Shown here piece after piece: positions 1-12,900 of a DNA stretch of 12,900 nucleotides (positions within the stretch are counted from its first letter, which is position 1; the number at the start of each line of letters is the position of its first letter). Source of the DNA: Pseudomonadota bacterium (GTDB taxonomy: Bacteria; SAR324; NAC60-12); NCBI GenBank assembly GCA_014381795.1, contig JACNKY010000134.1, positions 1 to 12,900 on the forward strand. The letters are read 5' to 3'. The notes under the pieces were generated by a model. The model was not told the DNA's origin. It saw only the letters and a program-made list of their open reading frames with translations, and ran no database searches. The position numbers were made by a program, and so were the translations under genes.

Positions 1-1500
1 TGTAAAAGTCAGGGTTCCAGGGTTGACTGTTCCTTCTGCGGTATTACTGCTTGAAACTGCTACTGTAACATCTGTATCATCGTCCAGGTTGTGCAGTGCC
101 ACTGCTGCAGTTTCATCCATATCTAAATCTAACGTTCCACCCAGACGTACCTCTGAAATCTGTACTTCATTCCATCCTACGTTACGTGTTGTTTCAAATA
201 CCAATTTATAATACTGATATGCAACACTATTACTGAAACTCGTATCTGAATAATTAGTATTACGTCCATTCGGCGGGTTCAAACTATTATTTTCAACTAT
301 AGAAACCCAACTACTTCCGTTATTTGATCCATACAGAGAAAATTTGTTTGGATCTCGATCGGGCACATCTTCAGCAGTTGTTAAACCTAAGGTAGTTACA
401 GTAGAAGCTGTACCTGCGTCAATGATTACACCGGTACCTGCACCACCTTGATTATAATACTTAGTTGAGGTGTTTCCATCAAATGCCTTCTCAACACTTT
501 GGTAAGAGGGACTTTGACCACCAAAAATGGTATAAGCACTGCTGTTCAGGTTGTCAGTAATATCATTTGCATATCCTTCTACTGTTACAGTAGCTGACAA
601 ACTGATTTCATACTCCTCATGTCCATCTACATCATTATCATCAACTCCGGTGACTGTCACTTGTTGTGTGGTATTATAGTTAGCAGGAGTGAAAGTGAGG
701 GTTGCCGGGCTGACAGTGGCTTCTGCAGTATCGCTGCTGGTGACACTTACAGTTACATTTGCAGAAGGTGCACTTTTCAGTGCGACATTGAATGTTGCAG
801 TAGTACCATCTTCAGACGTGTTTCCTGAAATATTGCTGATGTTGAAAAAATCACTACTAGGTACCGAAGGTAATGCCGGTGTTGAAGGAAAGAGTGAATC
901 ATCCTTTAAGGAAACATTGAATGTAGTGGTTGCTCCTCCCTCTTCGGTGTGTCCAGAAGGATCGCTGATGTCAAAAATATCACTAGCAGGAGCTGTTGGA
1001 GGTGCGGGAGGTGCAGGCACAAGAGGTGCTGCATTCAGATTAACGTTAAAGGTGGAATTATCACCTGTTTCAGAAGTGTGTCCGGTAGGATTGCTGATGG
1101 TGTAGAAAGTACTGGTTGGAGCTAACTTAACTGAAGTCTCAGTCTGGGGCTGAACGTTCAATGTACCTGCGTTGGTGAGAGTCCCTCCAAAAGAAGCATT
1201 TCCGTTAATGTCTAATGTAGCTCCACTTTTTACTTCAACATTTCCAAAAATTGCTCCTTCAAAGCCACTCCAGTTTACGAAGGTACCTGCACCGATGATG
1301 TAATCGTAACCTGCTGAAAAATCAGATCCACACTCTGTACTTTGACCTTCGCCAAAAGTGCTCTGCTCGGTAAGCGAGCCGTCTGTGGTGGAAACACAGG
1401 TAGTTTCTACTCCCTGCAAGATTGTAAACAAAGCTCCGCCAACTAGTACCAAAAGCACAAGCAAAATACGAGGGTTTAGAATTTTATTTACAAATTTCAT
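1..1500 (-). CDS. Large secreted surface protein with Calx-beta-like and discoidin-like modules (C-terminus beyond left edge)
   Basis: The frame is open without a stop from an ATG at 1500 to base 1, giving 500 codons; the end lies outside the window. Residues 11-28 (RILLVLLVLVGGALFTIL) form a hydrophobic signal or anchor segment. Residues 60-115 are Gly/Asn/Thr-rich and beta-helix-like. Three degenerate units follow (about 132-157, 175-200, 218-244), each with an I-S-[ND]-x-[ST]-G-[HN]-T start and a TFNV[NSA]L end, separated by Pro/Ala-rich linkers. Residues 245-305 resemble a Calx-beta C-terminal half (TLTFTPANY, then VTVTGVDDNDVDG). Residues 318-455 look like an F5/8-type-C (discoidin, CBM32-like) domain: AFDGNTSTKYY, SLYGSNNGSSW and a final EVQISEVRL. 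A second Calx-beta-like strand set starts at 478. Such modules are typical of adhesins, and cell-surface binding is inferred. AAGGA lies 15 nt upstream of the ATG. It follows the lipoprotein gene by 192 bp, so it may have its own promoter. Confidence 0.85.
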   Translation of the reverse strand, partial: MKFVNKILNPRILLVLLVLVGGALFTILQGVETTCVSTTDGSLTEQSTFGEGQSTECGSDFSAGYDYIIGAGTFVNWSGFEGAIFGNVEVKSGATLDINGNASFGGTLTNAGTLNVQPQTETSVKLAPTSTFYTISNPTGHTSETGDNSTFNVNLNAAPLVPAPPAPPTAPASDIFDISDPSGHTEEGGATTTFNVSLKDDSLFPSTPALPSVPSSDFFNISNISGNTSEDGTTATFNVALKSAPSANVTVSVTSSDTAEATVSPATLTFTPANYNTTQQVTVTGVDDNDVDGHEEYEISLSATVTVEGYANDITDNLNSSAYTIFGGQSPSYQSVEKAFDGNTSTKYYNQGGAGTGVIIDAGTASTVTTLGLTTAEDVPDRDPNKFSLYGSNNGSSWVSIVENNSLNPPNGRNTNYSDTSFSNSVAYQYYKLVFETTRNVGWNEVQISEVRLGGTLDLDMDETAAVALHNLDDDTDVTVAVSSSNTAEGTVNPGTLTFT

Positions 1501-4500
1501 TAAGTCAGGCTAAATTCCTTTCACATTAAAAATCACGCCATCTAATTCACTATGATGATCTGTGGAAGTTCACTAAAACAGTTTAGCTTCGAGCGAGTTT
1601 AATCCATTTTTTATGGTAAATTACTAGTATAGTTAAATTTATTCTTAGTGCTGAAAATACAATACTTTCAATTTCGTATTTTTTTCGACCTTTTATTCTA
1701 GCACAGAATTGCTCAAGTCACCAGTCCATTGGCTCAAATCTGCAGACAGACTAGCTCCAAGTGTAATAGTGTCTGAACGTACAATTGAATTATTTTCAAC
1801 CTGAATAAAAAAGACCGCTTGTGGATTAAGCGCTTCAGTAGTTGAACTATCGTCGTCGTTTTTAAAATTATAAGGCCCGTAAGTCACATCTGCACTTAAA
1901 CCTGGCCCGGACAAAACAAGTTTAAAATCCTGTACATCTAATTCACTGACATCCTCAACATAAACCAGATAAGTTCCGTTACCTACTTTTTGACTGTCTG
2001 TAGCCCAAACCTGCACCTCTGATTCAGCAGAAGTGTTACCATCTTCCAATTGAATTACACTTCCTGTTCCAGAGTATGTTTTATGCGCTGCATTACTGTA
2101 GACCCAATAACGGCTTCCACGTTTATAATTATCGAAACTTGCATCTGTGGTTTCTTCATTATAAGTCCAATCCGGGAAATAATATGAGTGCAGATCAGGA
2201 TCTAGTCCATCAGACCAACTGAGGGTTAAACACATAGTGTTGCTGTCTACACATGCATCGTAATCAATTGTACCTATAGACACTGTTTTTGATTCAGCAT
2301 TTACTGTAATAACTACTTGAAGTTCATTTGTGCCATGAACCAGTGATATCGCACTGGCTGTTGAAAATAATGTAGAGTATGTTACATAGTCTGTGCCTTC
2401 CGATTTAGTCCAATTAGAAAGAGAAATCGGCGGAGTAACGTCGGCAAGATTATTAAGTCCAACCCGCTTAACCTGCATCAGAGAAATCATTTGAGTAACT
2501 TTGTCTTTTTGCGCAATGGGGACATTCAGTATAAGTTTCCCACTTGCTTTCGCATAACTAGACGTACCTTCCTGTACTATGCTCATACTATCAACATCAA
2601 AACTCAACCAGCCTATTTCAACTGGATTCGGTGTCATTATTACATCCAGAGTTTCTGTCTCGCTACTTACTAAAAAAGCTTCTGTTACTGGGTAAAATCC
2701 ATCCAATTCAATATTAGCACTGTACGTACTGTAAACAACATTAGTAAACACAACTGTCTTGCCTGCATTGTCTAAAGAGGTGGTAGTAAATGTCTGGTTG
2801 TCAATCAGCATTCCAGAATTCGAATTGAGCTTGACCGTTCCGGTGACACCTTCCGCTATCCCAACACTACTTTCACTACTACTGATTGCAATATTAACCG
2901 TTGAGTATAAAGTAGTCCAAAATTCAACCTCAATAGTTTTAGCAGTAGTTTCTGAATCAATAGAAAAAATACCGGATTCTCCTAATCCATCTGAGGTATT
3001 GTTACCTGCACTTAATTCATTCAGAGAATAAGTGTCACGGTAAAAATATAGACAGAGTTTGACCTGTGTAGCAAGCGGCACCACAAATTGTGCCTCCTTA
3101 GTAATTGTGTCAACCAATGCACGGCTGTATTCCATGCTTGAACTTGCAGAACTTGTCTCGCACTGAACGGCTGGAACCAATACAGCTAGAATCGTTTTAG
3201 CCTCACTGCTGGTCATACCTGATGCAAGTTTGGAACGTCCTGTATTGCGACTTGAAACATCATCAAGATTAATCTTTAATGAAGCATAACCGTTAGTTTC
3301 CGTCTCTATATCCGAACAGGAAACTGCAAGCACTAACAACAGCGAAGTAATAAATAAGGTTTTAAATTTGCAATATTTAATTATCATCTTTTGTTTAATT
3401 TAATCACGATTCGTAAATGTTAAGTTCAAGATCAAGGTTTTACTTTTCGCAGCGTCAATCGCACTTTGAGCATTTGCAAGAGTGTTTTCCAGTTCATTTA
3501 AACGATCCAGTTGATCCATTACTCCTCCTTCATTGTTATTCTCTTCCTCAAAATTTGAAGTTTCATCATTATTTTTAATGCGTGATTGTATAGAACCCAC
3601 AGATTCAGACTTTCCGAACTGAACTTGCTGAAAACTTTCTTTACCGTCACCTTTTGCGATTTTATCTCTTTCTTCAGGAGAAACTGTAACAGGTACAGAA
3701 GGGCCTAAACCTTCGCGCACATTTGAAACCTCATTCGCCAATACAGGAATTTCATAATCGGGAATTTCTGGCGAAGCCAACGTAACTTCTCCGGACAGTC
3801 CAAGTAAATTTGTTGAATCTCCAGTTGTAGCAACAACAAACTCAGTCCCGCGTACTCCTAAAAGTGCCGAAACTGTACGAATATTAAAACGCTTCTTTTT
3901 ACCACGAAGTTTTGATTTACCGCGTTTAGCTAGTTTACCTTTTAGTTTACTTCCAAGTGTTGCAGCAAGATTATTTGCTTTTCCATTTTTTGAGTTTTTA
4001 GCTTCTGCATTCTCAGTAGTGGAATTCTGCGGAAGAGGTTTGATCTTAAAATTCCCTTTTCCGGTCAGCAAAGCAACACTGTTTTCTTCCACAGCAAGGT
4101 CGTCCAATTTAAAAAAACTGTTAGAAAACAATTTGACAGTGTTATCCCTGTTTTTCAAATAGAGAGTTATTTGTGTCTTATTTCCGGTTTGTATTCGGTC
4201 ATTTGCCATGAGGTTATAAGTTTCACCTGCCTTTTTTATAATCCGACTTTTTCCGTCTCTAATCAATTTCACTGTTCCGGAATGGAGTTCTAGTGAATTT
4301 TCGACACCAATTGCCGCCGTTTCCAGGAAATATAGACCCAAAAACAGTATCAGCAAAGATTGAAATATATTTTTAACTAAAATCATTTTAATTTTTAATT
4401 AACAAGTAATAATTTTTTCTCTTTACCATCTTTAACTCCGTGGTTAAATTATTTTTCACAGTAATTGACTTTTGAAAATGCATTATCATCAAAACCCAAA

Positions 4501-7500
4501 ACTCAAAACATCCAAATATACTGAAATACATACTGATTGTCTATAAATACTTTTGTAGCATCATTAGAATCCTGTTTAATTTGTTTCAAGTCCACTCCTA
4601 ATATTTTTGAGTTACTGTACGCATATTTAAAATTTAGAGACATTACATCTTTTTTATTCTTCAAAACCAGATTTGACGCTGGATCAACATTTTTATATTG
4701 TTGATTCGTGTTTTGATAATTTAGACCAAAAACCCAAGGAGTCCATACAAATGACATCCCCGTATCAAGCAGTGTTGACTGATAATCTTTTTCTGCAGCA
4801 TTAAATGTTGTTGACTTTGAATCTAAAAGTCCCTGAAAGTTAAAATTTCCCAAACGTGTCTTTGCTCCTAAAGTAGTCTTGGTCATTGTTCCGTCTTCTG
4901 AATCAGTTTTTACCTTATTCTGACTATCCAACTGTATTTTAAGAGATAAAGAAAATGTTCTTCCCCAGCTTTTATTTCCACCAACAGAAAGATAAAAAGA
5001 GCGAATATCTTCCCTAAATTCTCCTGCATTGTGAGGGTCAGAAGTATTCGCGTCCTTGAGGCTAATCACACTCTGCCCCAAACCTGTGCTGAATTCAAAT
5101 CCCAAAAGTTTTTTATGGCTATACTCTGAGCCGAACTGCCTAAACAACACTTCATCTCCAACCAGACTACGGTTTTGGTGACGGTCAAATTTAAGGACAG
5201 CATTTAACGTAAATGCTGATTCCTTATTTATTGCAAAAGCGTATGCTGCAGACAATAGCAAATCATTTTTAGCTGCGCTTGTTTTTGTTTTACTTTCTTG
5301 GACACTGAGAATATTGTCGCTGTTCGTTTGTCCGAACATGACAACACCGTTCAGTGGCGGTGGAGATTTTCTCTTTTTCTCAACAGGTTCATAAATGACA
5401 ATAAATACCTGTTCACGCTCTCCTTTTTTTGTCTGCACAAAAATCTTAAAAAGGTTCTTACCTTTTTTCAAATAATATGGTATCACATATTCCGACCAGT
5501 CTGCGTCCTCTTTCACCATTTGCGCGAAACCGTTAACTTTTACCACTAGCAGTGGGCTGAAAGCACTGACCTGAAAACGAAACCAGCCATCTGCGCTAAT
5601 TTCCTTTCCCGGAGAGGTCCGGAAAATCAGTATTTCTTCTGGAGACTCTGAACTTTGTTCGATTTCATTCGTTTGAGCTGTTACAGAATTAGTGCCTAGA
5701 ACAAAAACTAAGACTACAAATATAACAAAGGACCGCAAATGCAAATAGTACATAGCATTACTTAGCGTGCACTAGGATCGGGAAAAAATTTTCTTGTTCG
5801 TTCTTTACTAACCGGACGCGTGAAAATCAAATCTACCCGACGATTTGCTTTGCGTGCTTCACGCAGTTCTTTTCCACTTTTACGAACACCGTTTTTATTG
5901 AGATATGGTGATTTAGGTTGAGTATCAGCATATCCTGAAATAGCAATGCGTTCTGGATTAAAGCCTACATTTTCCATCATAAGTGTCGCCACATTAGTGG
6001 CCCTCATAATGCTCAGTTCCCAGTTGTTTCTATATTTCCCTTTTTTTCCAAGTGGTAAATCATCAGTATGTCCATCCACTCTGATTGCATCTCCTTCTAG
6101 TTCATACCTGTTTTTGATTTCATTCAAAAAACTACTGAGTTGTGTCACGACCTCAGGGGATATTTGTGCGCCACCACTTTGAAACAGAAAACCCGAAGGA
6201 AGTGAAAGAATACAACGTGATTTGCTGGCATTCAGTTCGAATGTAGAAAAGTTCGTATTTTCACGCAGGAAACGGTTTATGCCACTACAATCTTTCATTT
6301 CCTGAGCCCCAATGATTGTATTCACCTGCGTAGTATTCTTTCCAGCTTCACCATTTATGATGGCATCTTCAACCATTTTTAAGACCAGGGTCCTCGTTGC
6401 GTAAAAAGGTACTTCTTCCTGTAGAATTTCAAATTCCAATGTTCCTTTTTCTGTGAAAGGAAATATCTCAATTGTATTCCCATCCAAAAAGCGGAAGTCC
6501 TCCATATGCTTGGCCGTTCCAGCAAATGTGATTGGAATTTTAGTTTTAATGCCACTGATATGAGAAAGATATGCTGTAACATTTGAAATACCTTTGTAAA
6601 GATCACGACGTTCTATTATAAAATTTACTGAAGGTGGTTGTTCATCATCAACAATAACTACAGTCATACTTACAAAATTTCCCCGCTCTACGTCTCCACG
6701 AAGTTTTCCTATCTGCACCATAATCTCTTCATCACCCTCAAACAGGTCATCATCAATTACGCACAAAGGAAAAAAAGTTTCAGTATCTCCTGCCTTGATC
6801 ATCGCAACTTCTGAGCCAAGCATATAATCGAACTCCTGAAGTTCTTCATTCGTACTCGATAAACCTTCTGTTGTACAGAGTTTTGAATCAGTAGGTCCCC
6901 TCCTAGCGTTTCCTGCAAAAAAGATTGGTATTTCTAAATCCTCCTCAACTGGATCGTTGATCAACACCTTCACTTTCATGATGCCGGCAGTCTCGACAAC
7001 TGTTCCCTTGGCAATACTTTGAATCAAAATTTCAATTTTGTAGAGTGAAGTTGGTTTTGGACCAAGCACTGTTTCTAGTTTTTCAGTAAATAGTTCTTTA
7101 TTTTCAAAAAACAAACCTTTCATGGCATTCAGACTACTGACAATATCATTTGGTAGATGTTCTCCCAAATCAATTATTGTTTCGTCACTGACTAAAAATC
7201 CCGTTTTAAGGTCGACTTGCGGTTTGTTAAACAACGATAAGTAAACAAAAAAACAAAAAAGCAGAGTAATTAGGTCTGCAAAAGTCACCATCCACTTAGC
7301 TTCTTTACTTTTAGTCTTCTTTTCCCCAAACATATTATCTGCTTATAGAAGCTATTTTAAATATTAGGTTTTCTTTCAACTGGCAGAAGTTAAAACGAAC
7401 GCTTAAAAAAACCAGTAAATATCATCCGTACTGATCATCAAATGTGAGTCGTTTTTGAGGCAGAAAATTTTGAAGTTCCTGAAGAATTGTATAGGGCGCT

Positions 7501-10500
7501 TCAAGACGAGCAATTCGATTCACACTTTCAGAAATCATTTCAAGTAAAACTAGATTAGATTCTTTAAGTTGTTTACGTTTTTCAGCAATCGGCAATAAAA
7601 CCATGTTGGATAAAATCACACCATACAGTGTGGTCAGCATGGCAATAGACATAGCCTGCATAACTGAACGAATACTACCTGTTTCTGCTAACATTAGAAC
7701 TAGTCCAACAATTGTTCCAACCATCCCGAATGCTGGTGCGGCAGTACCCATAAAATCGTATATTTCTATTTCTTCATCTGCACGCTGTTCATACATTGCT
7801 ACCTCTGATTTTAATATTTGCTGCAATGACTCTTCTTCTACTTGTTCCCTAACAATCAATCCTTCTATCCAACGACGCATAAACGGATTCTCAAGATTAT
7901 TGAGATCATCATTAGTAATCCGTTTCCCACTGTAACGCTTTTCAGCAATTATTTTGGATTGATCATAAATTTCCTGAGTGGCTTCTTCCGCGACATCTGC
8001 TGCAAAGACCTTGAGAATACTAGCAAAACTTCGTAGAGTCTTTCTGTAAGGAAATGCAATAAAAGTGACCGAAATTGTTCCACCAAAGACAATGAAAAGC
8101 GATTTCAGATCAAAAAAACGTAAAATTTGAATCACGAATTTATTTATTGAGTCTGCATTACCAGTACTTTCCAACCAGAGAGCTATATTTGAATATTGTG
8201 CGGGCCAAATAATACCGGAGAGGATAAATATCGTACCGGCTATAAAACCAAATAATGTGCCTAATTTGTCTGCGTTTCTTTGTTTCATAACTCCTTTTTA
8301 TCCCAAATTTTAGCTAGTTCCTGATGTACATGTTTCATAAAAACGTTACGGTGAAGATCCCTTAACTGATCTATTCTAGCCTTGTCTTCCTCATCTTCTT
8401 CACGCTGTTTTTCATAGCCCTGCAGTTGTTCCTGATAATACTTTCGAGTTTCTTCAGTATATTCTTTCATTATTTTTTCAGTCACCGAAGAGTCTGCATC
8501 AAGTAACAGATACGGAACAGAAACTTTCCCTCCGGTGCTTAATCTGGAACGTTCAAAACGTTCCATCACTCTACCCACAAGTTCTTCATCGATCTCTGTG
8601 CTGCCCTGTAGTTCTTCAAATGAAAGACTACGTTCTTTTATTTGATCCATGGACTCCCCTGCACTTTTTGCGAGGTCCGGATTTTTCTTTTCAAGTTCTC
8701 CTGTGCTTTCAAGAATATTTTTCCACTGTTCTGCACTTACCTGCCCCGACAGCTCCCCGATGCGTCCCAGACCATCAAAAGAGACAGGTAGTTTTTTTGC
8801 AGTTACAGCCAGTTCCTCTGCTAAATTTTCCAAATCGCTTGGTGAAACGCTGACATTCTTCATCGACAGTACCACTGCTAAAGCATCTTCTGCAGGAAGT
8901 TCCTTGAGAATACTAGCCATATCACTAGGATCCAACTGACTGAAAACCATGGCTTGCTTAGCAGGTTCGATCTGTTGCAATAGGTTTGCACGAAGTTTTG
9001 AAGGCATCTTGCGTACGAAACCAAAATAATCAATTTTTTCATCGTCATCACCTGCTTCAGCCTCATCTTCAGGAAGAGCCAGTTTTTCCTCCTCTTCCTC
9101 CTCTTCCGGTGCCATACTTTCTATAGCTGTGGCAACTTTACCCAAAGTCCCCAGCAGTGGATGTTCTTTATCCTCCGTTTCGCGGGTGCTGCGTGAGATA
9201 AAGAAAAACAGTGCCAAAGTCAAAAGTAGTAACACTCCGAGTGTACCGATAATGCCCCATTGCGCAGGTGTGATTGCGCCTGTGCCTTCCGGAACATATT
9301 CCGGAATCAACTGATCTACACCGAGCATCTCATAACCTGCGGGAAATTGCGCACTGATTTCTGACGCAAGTTTCAATTTTTCCTGTGCCGTAACTAGTTC
9401 ATCACGATTCAAATCCGATCTTGCATCCACCAGTAAATTCACGTATTCAACAAGTTTTGTTGAAAAGTCAGGGCGTTCAATCTGTAATTTTTCCAGCACG
9501 ATCGACTGCTCAAAACGGTCCTGTGCATTAAGTTCAGATATTTCTGAACGGACACGCGCTTCTACTTGATTCACATTAACTGAATTGTTAACTGTTAGAT
9601 TTATGATGCGATAATTTAATAGTTCTAGTACTTCTTTATCCTCTGTCTTTATTTTGACTCCTGGAATCAGCTCACTGTCTTTTTTAATCGGATTGTTATC
9701 AAGGACAGAATGCAGTATGACTGATACATCAACATAATCCTCTTGCAGTGTTTTTCTGAGTATTTTGTGGATACGTTCACGAATTTCAGGTTCAGGCCGG
9801 CTGCGATTTATTATTTCTGACCGCAAATTATTGATATTAAATGATATTAATACAATAATGCATCCAACAATACTCAGGATATATTTGTTCAAAAATCGAA
9901 TATTATTCATGGACAAGATATTATATAATTCCTAAAATAAATGTATTAAAAAAATATTAGAAAATCTGGAAACTTGCATCCCGCATTAAATACACTTGAT
10001 TTAGCTAATAGTCAAGTAAACAATGACTATTTAAGTTCATTTTAATGACTGATTTTAATCAATTAATATAGCACTCATGAGCTAATTTTTAAAAGATTAT
10101 TTAGGACTTTTTAATAATTTTTACTTTTGTCTTTCTTCAATAATACTTTTTAAGTCTGGAGGCACATTCCTGTATTTGAAAGCAGTTCATCTTTTTTTCA
10201 ATCTTCTGGATAGATATACATTGCAAAATAGGAGTAAGCGAGTTAGGCTGTGATTGTTCGTATCTTTATAAAATGAACAATTTTCTTTGAAGATTTTTTT
10301 CACAAAAACTAGAAAATTTTATAACATACTAAAAAAATATGCAGATGTTAAAATTTTTCACCGTTAGCTTTGCACTTCTTTCCCTCGTTTTTTCAGGCTG
10401 CGGTTCCAAAAGTCTGGAACCTCAGATCGTTGCAGAGATGCAGAAAGAAGATGAAGAACAAGAAATGGACTTGGAACATGTTCAGAAAATTGAGGAAGAG

Positions 10501-12900
10501 GAACGTAAACAGGAAGAAAAAGCTGCAGAATTTTTAGTGCAGGAGGCGGCTTTGAAAGCTGCTGAAACAGAAGCCGCCTCGGAAACAGCAGCTCAAGTTA
10601 AACTGTTGGCACAAACTGAAGCTTCAGAAAGCGATGCCGGATCAGCAAAAACAACCCAATTTGAAACCCTAGAGATTACAGAGGACCTCACTCAAGAATC
10701 CTCAACACAGGTAGTTAACCCGGACAGTTCAAGCGATGATTCACAAATAGTTGCTCAACAGGAATCTATGGCTGTGTCCTCGACAGAGCCAGAACTTTCA
10801 GCTGAGTATTCAACTTCTAGCGCTCAGGAAAAAGTAAAAGTGGCCGTTATAGTTGCGCCAGAGCAGGACGACAAACCCACTATGTTTATACCTATTTCCA
10901 GATTAGCCCTTGTTTCTGCTCTCAAATTAGTTTCCTGTAAAAATATACCTGTTAAAATGGAAGATATTCATCAGCGTCTGCTCAATACAAAAGATATTAA
11001 CATTGCTGACAGAAGTCTGCGTGACGTTAATAATGATCGATTAATGCCTGTAGTCCACTTTGACTTTGATCAAATAACAATAAAACCCGATTATCTAAAA
11101 CTTTTGCGACAGCAGAGTTCCTGTGTGATGAAGGCCCTGAAGGCACGAGGTGATATGATTTTGCAGATTGAAGGTCATGCAGATGAACGTGGTAGTGATG
11201 AGTACAACCTTGCCTTGGGTCATCGCCGGGCCAATGCGACAGCCAACTCAATCATGGCATACCTTCCAAACTCAGCACTTGCTCGTATCATCAGTTATGG
11301 TGAAGAATTTCCGCTCGACAACAGTTCCGGTAAAAGTGACTGGGACAAAAACAGGAGAGTAGAATTCACTTTACTGCTCAAACCATAAACAGGTGAATGG
11401 ATTTTTTAGCTCTCCCATTTACTACAGATTTCAGTAGTATTGGCTTCAGTGTCCTTGTGGTACTTTTTGGCTGTTCGGTAATTGTCTGGATCACGCTGTT
11501 TATCAAATTTTTCAGCCTCATTCGGGTGAAATTCCTCCAATCACGTGCCTTGAAGTATCTGGATAGTTCAAAACGCGTGGACGAACTTCGTCTCTTTTTC
11601 AGCAAGATGCCTAAAAATCCACTCCAGGAAATGTTCACGCTGGGGGACCGTGAACTGAAACAATTCCTGAAAGATAATCCTGAATCAGATTACGGTCACC
11701 GTAGAGAATTAATGGACAGACTCGAGCGTATGCTTGAGGCCCGTATTTTGCTGGCAGAAAAAGATTTAAACGCTGGACAGGCCCTCCTTGCCACGATAGC
11801 AGTCACGTCACCGTTCATTGGTTTATTTGGTACAGTAATTGGTGTTATTAACACATTTCTAAGTATTTCTGAACTCAATTCTGTTCAACTTTCTGGTATC
11901 AGTCCAGGAATTGCGGAGGCATTGGTTGCGACAGCCGCGGGTCTTTTTGCCGCGATTCCTGCGACTTTGGGTTATAATCTATTTCGTGCAACAATCCGGG
12001 GCATGACTGAGACAATGGACTATTTCGCGCTACAACTGTTGCACCACCTTCAACAACGATTATTACCTAAAAAATGAGAAAATTTAGACATGCCCGTCGT
12101 CTGCGTGGGGAATTGATGTCTGAAATCAACATCACACCCTTTGTTGATGTGTTGCTGGTACTCCTCGTTTCCTTTCTCATTTCTACACCACTGTTGACTC
12201 TCGCTCTACCTATTCAACTTCCTGAAGGTAATCTGGAAGCTCGGCTTCCGGATTACGGAGAATCAATGCTGGCCGTTGTTAATAAAAAAATGCAGATTGC
12301 TATTCGTGATGAGGTTTACTCTCTCAAAAGCCTGTCACTATCTTTGACGAACAATTCAAAGCTTTGGGAGCAAAAACTGCCTGTATACGTGGAAATGGAT
12401 GAACAGGTGCCTTATGGAATATTGATGGAACTGATGCTTTTGTTTAAAAACGCAGGGTTCCCTCAGGTCGGTCTGGTATTTAAAAATAATTCCCAGTAAT
12501 TATCAACGACAAGCAGAAAGATTAAACAGCCTCCACCCAGTATACCTAATGAAAATAATGATGATTGCCGGAGAAATTTCCGGAGATATTCATGGAGCTG
12601 GATTGATCCGTTGCTTAGCCCGAAACAATCCCAATATCGATTTTTTTGGCATCGGCGGTTTGAAGATGTTAAGAGAAAATTTTCGTCCTTATTACATGCT
12701 GGACACTTTGCAGGGCCCTTGTTTTGTTTGAGTTGTAAGGTATCTTTCGTGGGTTTTTCAGACCCTCTTGGGAAAGCGTGGGGGTTTTTAAGAGGGAAGG
12801 CCTGACGGATTGGTCCCTGTTGAATTTCCTTGATTCAACCCCAAAACACCGGGTTCTGGACAAAAAAGGCGACAGCGCTCGGCTACAAGGTTCTCGGCAA

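Overview
The window looks like chromosomal DNA of a Gram-negative (diderm) bacterium. It carries a Pal-TolQ-TolR set, the start of lpxB (lipid A synthesis), a predicted outer-membrane beta-barrel with a C-terminal Phe, and two lipoproteins. The DNA is AT-rich with very AT-rich intergenic stretches. Calx-beta-type repeats in a large surface protein, FecR-domain proteins and MotAB-like stators recall marine deltaproteobacteria-like lineages such as SAR324. That placement is a guess from gene content and style, not a demonstrated identity.

Layout. Bases 1-9910 hold seven genes, all on the minus strand and transcribed leftwards from about 9980. In order of transcription they are: a two-membrane-segment protein with a FliF-like periplasmic part and a FliG/MgtE-N-like cytoplasmic part (9910-8285); a MotA-family channel protein (8288-7422); a MotB-like protein with two Calx-beta-like domains inserted before its OmpA domain (7333-5762); an outer-membrane beta-barrel with a periplasmic Ig-like domain (5753-4503); a secreted FecR-domain protein (4386-3400); a large lipoprotein (3387-1693); and the N-terminal 500 residues of a surface protein with Calx-beta-like and discoidin-like modules, running off the left edge (1500-1). 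The first two overlap by 4 bases and most other gaps are short, so at least the first six look like one operon. A 428-bp AT-rich divergent region (9911-10338) follows. The plus strand then carries pal, tolQ, tolR and the beginning of lpxB.

How the genes may work together. The minus-strand cluster reads as a trans-envelope, ion-driven machine. The MotA/MotB-like pair would be the stator. The FliF/FliG-like fusion would be an inner-membrane platform that the stator could push on. The Calx-beta/OmpA periplasmic part would reach peptidoglycan. The barrel, FecR protein, lipoprotein and surface protein would carry the machine to or across the outer membrane. No rod, hook, filament, export or switch (FliM/FliN) gene is visible, so this is not an ordinary flagellar locus. 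A gliding or adhesin-moving motor is the most attractive hypothesis. It is inference and is the main finding here. The plus-strand cluster is the familiar Tol-Pal envelope-constriction system, with an unusually long Pal.

The last ~170 bases keep recognisable LpxB-like coding sense but contain three in-frame stops and local phase slips. This suggests low-quality sequence at a contig end, or a real pseudogene.
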